Shown here piece by piece: positions 34,655 through 43,866 of a stretch of 64,000 nt of DNA (positions within the stretch are counted from its first letter, which is position 1; each line of letters starts with the position of its first letter). Under the pieces are notes generated by a model. That model saw only the letters and a list, made by a program, of their open reading frames with translations. It ran no database searches and was not told where the DNA came from. The stretch is from Mesorhizobium sp. M1C.F.Ca.ET.210.01.1.1 (GTDB lineage Bacteria; Pseudomonadota; Alphaproteobacteria; Rhizobiales; Rhizobiaceae): the NCBI RefSeq assembly GCF_004791585.1, contig NZ_SRUU01000013.1, forward strand, positions 62,001 through 126,000, read 5' to 3'. A program made the translations under genes and the position numbers.

Positions 34655-36847
34655 GTGATCCTTGGGACCGCACTGACAGCCTTGGGGAGACGACTCCGCC
34701 GGGCGCATTCGCATGCCGAAATGCAGCCGAGGCGGGTGAAACTTCTCCTCCGCTCAACCCCGCGCCGCAAAACGTCGCGTCGTGTTGAGCGCCGCCGCGT
34801 CATCGTTCGATCGCGCATTCCCGGAGCAGTCCTGCTCCTCCTCGCCGTCGCATTGGTGGGGGCTGATCTTTTGCCACGCCTTGCTGCTTTCGAGGGGATC
34901 TCGCAGGCGCGGCCCTGGACCGATCTCCTAGCTGATTGGCGCCTCTTTTCCGATCCCCTGGCCTTGCTGGCCGGTTCGGGCGCGCACCCGGTCTGGCTGG
35001 CGGTCGCAACCCTGGCGCTGCTCCTGGCAACCGCCCGCGCCGCAAGGCGGAAACGAAGGGGCAACTTGCCGGGCGCGTTCGCAAACGCCGGCGCCCAGTC
35101 CTCGGTCGCGGAGCCGGCGCCAGGGTCGGAACTGGCCGATGCGTTGCGCTCCTGCAAGGCAGCGTTCGCTGGCGTCGCGCTCTTCAGCGGCGTGAGCAAC
35201 ATCCTCATGCTGACCGGCGCGATGTTCATGCTGCAAGTCTACGATCGCGTGCTGCCGAGCCGCAGCGTCCCGACCTTGATAGCCATGGCGATATTGGCCG
35301 GCGTCCTGTTTGTCGGGCAGGCGCTCATCGATGTCGCGCGTGGCCGCATCATGACCCGGATCGCCGCCGAACTGGACGATGCGGTGGGGGGACGTGTCTT
35401 CAGCGCTGTTTCGAGGCTGCCGCTCTATATCGGCCAGCAGGGCGACGGGCTGCAGCCGCAGCGCGATCTCGACAGCATCCGCACGTTTCTGTCGAGCGCC
35501 GGGCCTGGCACGCTTTTCGACCTTCCATGGCTTCCCTTTTATCTGGCGATCATCTGGAGCCTTCATCCGACCCTCGGGATCACCGCAATTTGCGGCGCGA
35601 TCCTGCTGGTGGCGCTGACGGCCGCGACCGAGGTCTTTACGCGCAAACCAATGGGCGCCGCGGCTCTGACCGGCATGCGGCGCAACAGCCTCGCCGAGGC
35701 CAGCCGCCGCAATGCGGAGGTGCTTGCGGCGATGGGCATGGGCAAGCGCCTGCACGACCACTGGCGGGAAGCGAGCCGTCAGTATCTGGCGCAACAGCAG
35801 CATGTCAGCGATATCGTCGGCGGCTTTGGCAGCTTCGCCCGCGCCATGCGGCTGATGCTTCAGTCGGCAATGCTGGGCGTGGGCGCCTGGCTGGTGATCC
35901 AAGGCGAGGCGACGTCGGGGATCATCATCGCCGGCTCCATCCTTGCCGGCCGCGCGCTGGCGCCTGTCGATCTCGCCATCGCCCATTGGCGCAACTTCGT
36001 AGCCGCGCGCCAGAGTTGGGGCAGACTGAGCAAATTGCTGGCCAGATTGCCGCCGGATCCGCAGCCGATGGCACTTCCGATCCCCGGCGCGAATTTGACG
36101 GTGGAGCGGATCGCGATCGGTGCGCCGGGCGCCCAGCGCATCATCGTGCAAGGCGTGGAATTCAGCCTGGACGCCGGCTCGGTGCTCGGCATCATCGGAC
36201 CAAGCGGCTCGGGCAAATCGAGCCTGGTGCGCGGGCTGGTCGGCGCGTGGCGGCCACTGGCGGGCCGGATCAAGCTGGATGGCGCCGCACTCGATCAGTG
36301 GTCGTCGGAGCGCCTGGGCCGCTACATAGGCTATCTTCCGCAGGACGTCGAACTGTTCGCTGGAACGGTCGCCGCCAATATCGCCCGCTTCGATCCTGGA
36401 TCGGACCCGGAGGCTGTTGTCGCCGCTGCCCGCGCGGCGGGCGTCCACCAGCTGATCATCGCTCTTCCCAACGGCTACGAGACCCAGATCGGAGAGGGCG
36501 GAACCGCGCTTTCAGCCGGGCAGCGTCAGCGCGTCGCGCTGGCCCGCGCGCTCTATCGCGACCCGTTCCTGGTCGTCCTCGACGAACCCAACTCCAATCT
36601 CGACATCGAAGGCGAAATGGCGCTTGCCGCGGCCATCCTCGGAATCAAGGCCCGCGGCGGCATCGTGGCGATCGTGGCGCATCGGCCGAACATCCTCAGC
36701 ACGGTGGATTTCATGCTGATGATGAAAGAGGGACAGATGCACCTGTTCGGCACCAGGGATTGCGTCCTGTCGAAGCTCTTGCCAACGCCGCAGGTCGGCC
36801 CCGAGAGCCTGCAGGCGGCTGCAAGCTCGCCGCAACTGCCGAACTGA
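34655..36847 (+). CDS. Type I secretion ABC transporter (PrtD-like) with N-terminal extension
   Basis: 730 residues. The PrtD-type exporter begins near residue 160 (ILMLTGAMFMLQVYDRVLPSRSVPTLIAM), with six membrane spans and an ATPase domain (Walker A GPSGSGKSSL about 515, signature LSAGQRQR instead of LSGGQ, Walker B FLVVLDEPNSNLD, H-loop IVAHRP). PrtD relatives have about 550-590 residues; the extra ~140 N-terminal residues here are basic and include two more hydrophobic segments. The start is GTG 34655; ATG 34721 is an alternative that keeps the extension. It pairs with the membrane fusion protein downstream to export the repeat proteins. Confidence 0.85.
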   Translation: MILGTALTALGRRLRRAHSHAEMQPRRVKLLLRSTPRRKTSRRVERRRVIVRSRIPGAVLLLLAVALVGADLLPRLAAFEGISQARPWTDLLADWRLFSDPLALLAGSGAHPVWLAVATLALLLATARAARRKRRGNLPGAFANAGAQSSVAEPAPGSELADALRSCKAAFAGVALFSGVSNILMLTGAMFMLQVYDRVLPSRSVPTLIAMAILAGVLFVGQALIDVARGRIMTRIAAELDDAVGGRVFSAVSRLPLYIGQQGDGLQPQRDLDSIRTFLSSAGPGTLFDLPWLPFYLAIIWSLHPTLGITAICGAILLVALTAATEVFTRKPMGAAALTGMRRNSLAEASRRNAEVLAAMGMGKRLHDHWREASRQYLAQQQHVSDIVGGFGSFARAMRLMLQSAMLGVGAWLVIQGEATSGIIIAGSILAGRALAPVDLAIAHWRNFVAARQSWGRLSKLLARLPPDPQPMALPIPGANLTVERIAIGAPGAQRIIVQGVEFSLDAGSVLGIIGPSGSGKSSLVRGLVGAWRPLAGRIKLDGAALDQWSSERLGRYIGYLPQDVELFAGTVAANIARFDPGSDPEAVVAAARAAGVHQLIIALPNGYETQIGEGGTALSAGQRQRVALARALYRDPFLVVLDEPNSNLDIEGEMALAAAILGIKARGGIVAIVAHRPNILSTVDFMLMMKEGQMHLFGTRDCVLSKLLPTPQVGPESLQAAASSPQLPN

Positions 36848-36861
36848 ACAAGGCAACGATC

Positions 36862-38166
36862 TTGAAGCGGCCATCCTCCAACCGGCGATCCATTCGCCGC
36901 AACCTGCTCGGCGGGACAACCGTCGTCGCGCTGCTCGTCGGCGGAGTGGGAGTCTGGGCCGGGACTGTGGACGTTTCCGGGGCGGTCATTTCGCGCGGCG
37001 CGGTGGTGGTCGAGACCAGCGAAAAGAAGGTGCAGCATCCGACCGGCGGCGTTGTCGGCAAGATCTTCGCGCATGATGGCGACCATGTGCGGGGCGGAGA
37101 CATTCTCGTCGAGCTCAGCGATACCATCCCGCGCGCCAACCTGGCCTACGTTACAAAGAACCTGATTGAGCTCTATGCACGAAGGTCCCGGCTCGAGGCC
37201 GAGCGTGACGGCAGCGAACGGATGATGCTTGCTCCGGTGCTTGTCGCGGGAATGAACGACCCTGAGACTGCTGCCACGGTGGCCAGCGAGCAACGGCTCT
37301 TCGGGCTTCGTCGGACGGAGATCTCCGGCAACAAGGCACGCTTGCGCGAACGCATCGATCAGCTCGGCAAGCAGATCGAAGGCTATTCGGCTCAGGAGTC
37401 GGCAAAGGCCAAGGAGATCGAGCTGATCAACGACGAGCTCGTCGACATCCGCAGTCTCGTCGAAATGAAGCTTACCCTCAAGTCGAAGCTGACCGAATAT
37501 GAACGCGAGGCGACACGCATCGAAGGCGAGCGGGCCCAGCTTGTGTCGAGCATGGCGCAGGCAAAGGGCGCCATCGCCGAGGTCGAGCTGCAGATCCTGC
37601 AGCTCGACAAGGAGTTCGCCAGCGAGACCGGGAGCGAGCTGCGCGATGTCGAAGCCAAGATCGCCGAGTTCGAGGAGAAGAAGGTCGCCGCCGAAGACCA
37701 ACTGGCCCACATCGATATCCGCGCCCCCGTCAGCGGCACTGTTCATCAATCGACTATCCACACCGTGGGCGGTGTGGTCGGTGCGGCGGAACCGATCATG
37801 CTGATCGTTCCCGACACCGACAAGCTCACGGTCGAGGTGAAGGCCGCTCCACAGGATATCGACCAGCTCTTGATCGGCCAGCATGCGCTGCTGCGCTTCA
37901 CCGCCTTCAACGTGCGCACAACGCCTGAGACGGAAGGCGTGGTGTCGATGATCTCGGCCGATGTCACGCGCGATCAGCGCACCAATGAAGTCTACTACGT
38001 GGTGCGCATCACGCCCGACCCGAAGGATCTGCAGAAACTCGGATCGCTCTCGCTGGTGCCCGGCATGCCCGTGGAAGCATTCATACGGACAGCCGATCGC
38101 AGGGTGATCTCCTATCTGATGAAGCCTTTGACGGACCAGATGATGCGCGCCTTCCGCGACCAGTAG
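36862..38166 (+). CDS. HlyD/PrtE-family type I secretion membrane fusion protein
   Basis: 434 residues from a TTG at 36862, the only plausible initiator near the N-terminus (AAGG about ten bases upstream); the frame has no ATG there. One membrane anchor (VVALLVGGVGVWAG), a lipoyl-like half-motif (VQHPTGGVVGKIFAHDGDHVRGGDILVELSD), a long coiled-coil hairpin (about 90-260), and the closing HlyD domain (HIDIRAPVSGTVHQSTIHTVGGVVG). It bridges the ABC exporter and an outer-membrane TolC, which is not in this window. It lies 14 bases after the ABC gene. Confidence 0.87.
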   Translation: MKRPSSNRRSIRRNLLGGTTVVALLVGGVGVWAGTVDVSGAVISRGAVVVETSEKKVQHPTGGVVGKIFAHDGDHVRGGDILVELSDTIPRANLAYVTKNLIELYARRSRLEAERDGSERMMLAPVLVAGMNDPETAATVASEQRLFGLRRTEISGNKARLRERIDQLGKQIEGYSAQESAKAKEIELINDELVDIRSLVEMKLTLKSKLTEYEREATRIEGERAQLVSSMAQAKGAIAEVELQILQLDKEFASETGSELRDVEAKIAEFEEKKVAAEDQLAHIDIRAPVSGTVHQSTIHTVGGVVGAAEPIMLIVPDTDKLTVEVKAAPQDIDQLLIGQHALLRFTAFNVRTTPETEGVVSMISADVTRDQRTNEVYYVVRITPDPKDLQKLGSLSLVPGMPVEAFIRTADRRVISYLMKPLTDQMMRAFRDQ

Positions 38167-38234
38167 CGGCGCTGCGCAGCGTGTCGTTGCGGATCGGCGC
38201 AATCCCGACTGAGCCAGAGCGACGGAGACCTGTC

Positions 38235-39113
38235 ATGACGACAACCGAGCTGAAACCTCCGATTTTTCTGATTGGCAACTATCGGTCGGGCACCACCATT
38301 GCGCAGAAATTGATCGGGCTGCACCCCGACATCGTTACCTGGTACGAGCCGAGAACATTGTGGCTCTACGCCGATCCTGCGCGGCGCCATGACGAATTCG
38401 GCCAGACCGACGCCACCGAAAAGGTTACCCGCTACATCCGCGATCGGTTCCTCGAATACCAGTCACGTAACGGCGGCCGGCAGATCATGGAGAACACGCC
38501 TTCCAATGTCCTGCGCGTGCCGTTTGTCCACGAGATTTTTCCGGAAGCCATATTTCTCTATATTACGAGGAATCCATTTTCCTGTGTAAGCTCCATGGAG
38601 CTCAAATGGCAAAGAACAAAGACATTCAAAGGTATTCGAAGAACATTGTCGACCACACCAGTGACGCAAATTCATTACTATGCAAAGGATTTTATCACGC
38701 AGATCATTGCCAAGAAAATATTGAAGAGAAAATACACTCCGATCTACGGGCCGCGTTACAAAGGGATAGATCGGGACCTGCAGGAGCACGAAAAATTGAC
38801 GGTGATCGCGCGCCAATGGGCGCGCGGCAACCAAAAAGCTCGGGAAGATCTCGCCAGGCTGGGCAGCGGCCGCGTCTTTTCGTTTCGCTATGAGGATCTG
38901 ATGCAGGATCCCGAGCCGGTATTGCGGCGCATTTACCAACATTGCGGGTTGGACTGCACTGACGATATCGTTCGAACGGCCAAGGAGATGATCGATCCCG
39001 GCCGTCAGCAGAAGTGGCTCCGCTTTGAGCCGAAAGACCTGACCGCGATCATACCCGAGATCCGGGACGAGATGGCATTCTACCACTACGAGATCCCTCA
39101 GCCCCTTCGTTGA
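38235..39113 (+). CDS. Sulfotransferase
   Basis: 292 residues. The 5'-phosphosulfate binding loop is PIFLIGNYRSGTTIAQKLIGL (residues 9-29), and the 3'-phosphate-binding region AIFLYITRNPFSCVSSMELKW lies near 110. FSFRYEDLMQDPEPVLRRIYQHCGLD near the C-terminus is usual for bacterial PAPS sulfotransferases. It would transfer sulfate from PAPS to a sugar hydroxyl of the polysaccharide. PAPS can be made by the ATP sulfurylase and APS kinase encoded at 54005-56776. The middle (38560-38770) is clearly AT-richer than its neighbours, hinting at transfer. GGAG precedes the ATG at 38235. Confidence 0.85.
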   Translation: MTTTELKPPIFLIGNYRSGTTIAQKLIGLHPDIVTWYEPRTLWLYADPARRHDEFGQTDATEKVTRYIRDRFLEYQSRNGGRQIMENTPSNVLRVPFVHEIFPEAIFLYITRNPFSCVSSMELKWQRTKTFKGIRRTLSTTPVTQIHYYAKDFITQIIAKKILKRKYTPIYGPRYKGIDRDLQEHEKLTVIARQWARGNQKAREDLARLGSGRVFSFRYEDLMQDPEPVLRRIYQHCGLDCTDDIVRTAKEMIDPGRQQKWLRFEPKDLTAIIPEIRDEMAFYHYEIPQPLR

Positions 39114-39233
39114 GCATGACATGCCGGCTCCGAGGGCTCTAGTTTCCGACATTTCGGATTTCGTCGTCTGCAGAGTGCACCCAGGAAAATGCATTGGCCG
39201 CCTGACCGGTCGGCCAAGTGAGTGGAGAGAAGC

Positions 39234-40739
39234 GTGAGCGACGTTCGACGCGGGCTGGCCAAAAAAAGTGTCGTGGGCATGTTCTGGACGGCCCTGTCCA
39301 TGGGCGCTCTCGCGGTCGCGGAGCTTGTCGCCCTCCTCGTCCTGGCCCGGCTGCTCTCGCCTACCGAGTTCGGCCTTTACTCCGCAGCCCTGATCATCAT
39401 CAGGTTTTCGACCATCTTCCAGGGACTAGGCATTAGCCCCGCGATCGTGCAGCGACCTGTGCTTGAGGAGCGGCATCTTCGGGTCGGATTCACCTTGTCG
39501 CTTCTGCTTGGACTCGCCGTTTCCGCCCTCATCTGGGCAATGGCACCCGCCATCGCCGGGCTCCTTCGGCTCGCCGATCTGGTTCCGGTCGTGCGCGCGA
39601 TCTGCATCGTGTTTCTTTTCCAGGGAGCTTCAATGGTGTCATTGGCCGCGGCCCAGCGCGCCCTGCGCTTCCGCTGGCTTGCGCTTGTCGACGCCTGCGC
39701 CTTTGCCGTCGGGTACGTCGTTGCCGCCCCTGTTCTGGCGTGGTTCGGCTTCGGCGTCTGGGCGCTCGTCGCCGCGCTCCTGGTCCAGCAATTCATCCGC
39801 ATGATCGTGCTTCTCGTCGGCCAATCGCACCCGATGCTGCCTCTCCTGGAGCGGCGCGCCATTGTCGAGCTGCTCTATTTCGGCAGCGGCTTCACCATCG
39901 CCCGGGTCTTCAATTACCTCGCCTCCCAGGCAGACAGGCTTGTCGTCGGCCGCTGGCTTGGCGCCGACGCGCTCGGCCTGTACGGGCTGTCGTCGCAGCT
40001 CATGACGACCCCGGCTGTTATCGTCGGCCAGGTTCTCGACCGCGTGCTGTTCCCGACCATGGCCCTGGTCCAGGAGGAGCCTGCGCGGCTCGCCCGCGCC
40101 TACCGCAGCGCGCTTTCCGGCTGTGCCCTGCTCGTCCTTCCGGCCAGCGTGGTCGTGGCTGTCGTCGCGCCCGAGTTGGTCCTGGTCATTCTCGGTCGGG
40201 GATGGGAGGGCGTCGTCGCCCCGCTTCAGGTCCTGGCGTTCAGCATGCTGTTTCGCACGAGCTACAAGCTCAGCGATTCCGTTTCGCGGGCAACCGGCAC
40301 TGTCTACGCCCGCGCCTGGCGCCAGGCTGTCTTCACCGTCGGCGTCTTCGTTGGCTCCATCATAGGGCAGCTATGGGGCGTTGAAGGAGTGGCATTCGGT
40401 GTAAGCGCGGCCTTCGCGATCAACTTCGTCCTCATGGCGCAGCTGAGCCTCCGCGTAACCAGGATGAGTTGGTCGCAGTTCGCAGGAGTGCACGTGCCTG
40501 GCCTCGCGCTCGCGGCCGTTGTCGGCACTGGCGTCTGGGCACTGGTGGAATGGATGCGCGAGCTCCGGCTGCCACCGCTCTCCCTGGTGGTCGATGCAGC
40601 ATTGCTGGCGTCCGCCGGGAGCTTGCTGTTGTGTTGGATCCTGCCGTCGCTGTTCCTTGGACGCGACGGGCTGTCGCTGCTGCGCTTGCTCGCGGCCGTC
40701 GCGCCCGCCTGGCCCAGGATGAAGAAGGCGACAGACTGA
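39234..40739 (+). CDS. Polysaccharide flippase, Wzx/ExoT-like
   Basis: 501 residues with 12-14 hydrophobic segments and the family opening (VVGMFWTALSMGALAVAELVALLVLARLLSPTEFGLYSAALI). FNYLASQADRLVVGRWLGADALGLYGLSSQLMTTP is typical of the MOP-superfamily polysaccharide translocases. It flips lipid-linked repeat units to the periplasm. GTG 39234 is chosen because GGAGAGAA lies immediately upstream; an earlier GTG at 39222 is in the same frame. Confidence 0.86.
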   Translation: MSDVRRGLAKKSVVGMFWTALSMGALAVAELVALLVLARLLSPTEFGLYSAALIIIRFSTIFQGLGISPAIVQRPVLEERHLRVGFTLSLLLGLAVSALIWAMAPAIAGLLRLADLVPVVRAICIVFLFQGASMVSLAAAQRALRFRWLALVDACAFAVGYVVAAPVLAWFGFGVWALVAALLVQQFIRMIVLLVGQSHPMLPLLERRAIVELLYFGSGFTIARVFNYLASQADRLVVGRWLGADALGLYGLSSQLMTTPAVIVGQVLDRVLFPTMALVQEEPARLARAYRSALSGCALLVLPASVVVAVVAPELVLVILGRGWEGVVAPLQVLAFSMLFRTSYKLSDSVSRATGTVYARAWRQAVFTVGVFVGSIIGQLWGVEGVAFGVSAAFAINFVLMAQLSLRVTRMSWSQFAGVHVPGLALAAVVGTGVWALVEWMRELRLPPLSLVVDAALLASAGSLLLCWILPSLFLGRDGLSLLRLLAAVAPAWPRMKKATD

Positions 40740-41020
40740 TCAAAGGCAGCGCTCGACGTCTGCAGCACCATATCTGGCGCAAATGATCCCAAGAGACATG
40801 CCTGACTGACTTCCTGGCTGAGCAGTCTGCGATGGCGACGCCTTGGCCCCATCGTGCCGGCGCAAAGGACAGTCCTCACGGATCATCGCCGCAAGCTGTG
40901 CGGCCCGTTTTCTGATCGTCGACGCCTTCGGTTGCGACGGACAGGAGCCGGCTGCGACATCCATCTATCCGGACCTGTTGGAGGCCCAGTTCCGGAAACA
41001 GCGGCAAAGGAGATTTTGAT
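40740..41020 (+). promoter_or_regulatory. Upstream region of the first repeat-protein gene, homologous to 43574-43866
   Basis: The last ~95 bases before the ATG share aligned blocks with the region before the second repeat-protein gene, notably GGCTGCGA and GAGGCCCAG.TCCGGA..(C)AGCGGCAAAGGAGAT, so the regulatory region was duplicated with the gene. AAAGGAG at 41006-41012 is the ribosome-binding site. No separate terminator for the flippase gene is visible. Confidence 0.5.
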
Positions 41021-43573
41021 ATGTCCAGACCATTGTGGATTCCAGACAGCGGGGCAGCCGGACCGGCGACGATGGAGCTCGGCCCGATACTTGGAAGCCT
41101 TCACCTTCTCGATGACAGTTTGCCGGCCGGGACCGGTGGTCCGAACGTCGGGCACGGCGAGGATGGCCTCCTGAGAGCCTCCATGACATGGGAAGCGGGC
41201 ACCGTCGATGGCGACGGGCTCGCCGCCGAAACCGGCACGCTCGGTTACAGCCGAGGCGCCGATCAAGCCGCGCTCAAGATCGATGGCCTCATCTCCTCGC
41301 ATGGGATCACCCCGAGCTGGGCGGGCGATGGTGGTCTTAAGCTCACCGGTCTCGCCGAGGCCGCCGCCAGGATTGGCATTCATCTCGACGGCACCTTTCT
41401 CGGCACAGCGACGGCAAATGCCACCAACTTCTGGCATCAGCCAGGAACGGTGAATGCAGACTGGGCCTACACCGCCTCCCAAGCAGTCGCCGACTCCGGC
41501 ACGACCTCGACGGAGCTCGCGGTCACCAGCAATAGCCTCCTTGCCTCCAGTCTGAATGCGATCGACCCGATCTTCGAGACCAGGGTGGCTGCCGCTGGCG
41601 ACGATATCGAGGAAAAGGGCTCCGGCACAATCTCGGGCAACATCAACGATCTTGAACTGGGCTATGACGGCACCACCCGCCAGACCGTCGGCATCCGCTT
41701 CACCAACATCGACATCCCCAAGGGTGCCATCATCACCAGCGCCTACATCCAGTTCCAAGCCAACGAGGTTAAGACCGGCGCTGCGTCGCTGCTGATCCAG
41801 GGCGACAATACCGACGACGCCAGTCCCTTCACCACCGCCAGCTTCAACGTGTCCTCGCTTCCGAGGACGACGGCATCCACGGCCTGGACACCGGACCCAT
41901 GGACCACGGTAGGCGATCATGGCCTTGCCGAGCGCACGCCGGATCTGTCGGCGATCGTCCAGGAGATCATCAACCGCTCCGGCTGGGCGGCGCTCAACGA
42001 CATGGCGTTCCTGATCACCGGCACCGGCACGCGAACGGCTGACTCCTATGAGTACAACCCGGCGAGCGCGCCGCTGCTGCACATCGAATATCTCCTTCCC
42101 GGTCCGGCTGGCAGTCCGGTGGCCTTCAACACGCCGCCCGATGCCGATACGACCGCCAACCAGATCGCCGAGCTAGCCGCAGCGGGCACGGCGATCGGCA
42201 TCACCGCCTCGGCCTCTGACCCCGACGCCGGCTCGACCATCGCCTACAGCCTCAATGACCCGCGCTTTGCCATCAATGCCGCCACCGGCGTCATTACCCG
42301 CTCGGCCACCGGCACGCTCGACTTCGAAACCCAGTCGTCGATCAATCTGATGGTGACGGCAACCTCGTCGGACGGAAGCACGGCCAACCACACCTTCACC
42401 GTGGCCGTGCTCGACAGCCCCGAACCGGTCGCCTTCAATACGCCGCCGGATAGCAACAGCGCGGTCAACCAAATCGCCCAGAACGCCGCAGCGGGCACTT
42501 CGGTCGGGATCACGGCGTCGGCCAAGGATCCCGACGCCGGCTCGACACTCACCTACACTATCGATGACCCGCGCTTCGCTATCAATTCCAGCACCGGCGT
42601 TATCACGCGCTCAGGCACAGGCACGCTCAACGCCCAGGCCGAGCCGTCGATCACCTTCCACGTGACGGCCACCTCCTCCGACGGCAGCACGGACACCCAC
42701 GCCTTCAGCGTGAACGTCGCGGGCAACCAATTGCCGACATCGGTAACGCTGGAACATACAATCCTGACTTCGCAGTGGTCGCCGCCGAGTCCCGACCCTA
42801 TGGATATCGTCTACATCTCTCACCTCGGCACGCTGCTGGTTGCCGACAGCGAAGTCGATGAGATGTCCATTTTTACCGGCAAGAACCTCTATCAGATGAG
42901 CCTGAGCGGCAGCCTGGTGGGCACGCTTACAACCATCAGCTTTTCCGATGAGCCGGCCGGGGTCGCCTACAATCCAGCCAATCACCATCTCTTCTTCGCG
43001 GACGACACCGGCACGAAGAGCGTCTATGAGCTGAATCCCGGGACCGATGGGCGTTACAACACATCCGATGACATCTTGACCTCGTTCAAGACGTCGGCAT
43101 TCGGCAGTTCGGACCCGGAGGGGATCACGTATGACACAAATCGTGGGGTGCTGTATGTCGCGGACGGCACAACGCAGACGATTTACACCGTCGCTCCAGG
43201 TCCGAACGGCAGCTTCGACGGCGTCGCGAGCACGGGTGGCGATGACATCGTGACGAGTTTTTCCGCGCGCTCGCTCGGAACCCCTTCTGACGAGAGCATT
43301 GCATACGACCCGGTCCACGACCTCCTGTATATCCTTCAGTCACGCAACTCGGTGGCGATGGTGACACCGACGGGGCAGTTGCTGGGCACGCTCGATATCT
43401 CCGCGGCCCAGGCGCGCAAGCCGTCGGGGCTGGCGCTGGCGCCGAGCAGCGACGATCCGAGCCACCATATGAGCCTCTACATCACCGATCGCGGCGTGGA
43501 CAACGACTCCAATCCCACCGAGAACGATGGCAAGGTCTATGAATTCCAATTGAATGATTGGCTGCTCGTCTGA
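41021..43573 (+). CDS. Large repeat protein, probable type I secretion substrate
   Basis: 850 residues, no N-terminal signal peptide. Order: a ~180-residue N-terminal region shared with the next gene; a beta-rich ~180-residue module (about 183-362; DPIFETRVAAAGDDIEEKG ... SAPLLHIEYLLP); two cadherin-like repeats of ~102 residues (about 365-570; ASDPDAGST.AYSLND.RFAIN..TGVITR); and a C-terminal propeller-like region (about 575-850; MDIVYISHLGTLLVADSEVDEM, EGITYDTNRGVLYVADG). It has no RTX GGxGxD repeats but ends in DWLLV, the acidic-plus-hydrophobic tail common to PrtD-type secretion substrates. A surface adhesin or matrix protein is likely. Confidence 0.75.
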   Translation: MSRPLWIPDSGAAGPATMELGPILGSLHLLDDSLPAGTGGPNVGHGEDGLLRASMTWEAGTVDGDGLAAETGTLGYSRGADQAALKIDGLISSHGITPSWAGDGGLKLTGLAEAAARIGIHLDGTFLGTATANATNFWHQPGTVNADWAYTASQAVADSGTTSTELAVTSNSLLASSLNAIDPIFETRVAAAGDDIEEKGSGTISGNINDLELGYDGTTRQTVGIRFTNIDIPKGAIITSAYIQFQANEVKTGAASLLIQGDNTDDASPFTTASFNVSSLPRTTASTAWTPDPWTTVGDHGLAERTPDLSAIVQEIINRSGWAALNDMAFLITGTGTRTADSYEYNPASAPLLHIEYLLPGPAGSPVAFNTPPDADTTANQIAELAAAGTAIGITASASDPDAGSTIAYSLNDPRFAINAATGVITRSATGTLDFETQSSINLMVTATSSDGSTANHTFTVAVLDSPEPVAFNTPPDSNSAVNQIAQNAAAGTSVGITASAKDPDAGSTLTYTIDDPRFAINSSTGVITRSGTGTLNAQAEPSITFHVTATSSDGSTDTHAFSVNVAGNQLPTSVTLEHTILTSQWSPPSPDPMDIVYISHLGTLLVADSEVDEMSIFTGKNLYQMSLSGSLVGTLTTISFSDEPAGVAYNPANHHLFFADDTGTKSVYELNPGTDGRYNTSDDILTSFKTSAFGSSDPEGITYDTNRGVLYVADGTTQTIYTVAPGPNGSFDGVASTGGDDIVTSFSARSLGTPSDESIAYDPVHDLLYILQSRNSVAMVTPTGQLLGTLDISAAQARKPSGLALAPSSDDPSHHMSLYITDRGVDNDSNPTENDGKVYEFQLNDWLLV

Positions 43574-43866
43574 TCCAAAGCGACCTTTAACCACTCATCC
43601 CTGAGACAATACTGCCCTCCGCGCGAGTGACGCCGTGGCAACAAGCCCGGCCGCACTTGCCGGCTTTTGCTGTCTGCCATGCTGCCGCGCTGGCTGCAGC
43701 CTGACGGAACGCGAAGGTCCCGGACAGCAAGATATCACCGACAGCAATTCAGCCGCCTCCTTCGACCGTCGCCGTCTCGATCGCGACGGGCCGGAGTTGG
43801 CTGCGATGTTCACCTCCCGACCCATCGAGGCCCAGGTCCGGAGAATAGCGGCAAAGGAGATCTGAC
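43574..43866 (+). promoter_or_regulatory. Upstream region of the second repeat-protein gene
   Basis: A 293-base spacer whose 3' part is homologous to the region before 41021 (see that entry). AAAGGAG at 43855-43861 precedes the ATG. The first ~130 bases are unique. I see no gene. Confidence 0.5.

Noticed and set aside
34936-36861. Long plus-strand frame continuous with the membrane fusion protein
   Set aside because: It is the +1 shadow of the ABC exporter gene. Only the part after TTG 36862 has HlyD features, so a giant fusion is not supported.
36553-38202. 549-codon minus-strand frame over the membrane fusion protein gene
   Set aside because: Antisense shadow of the HlyD-like gene; composition rich in Arg, His and Asp with no domains.
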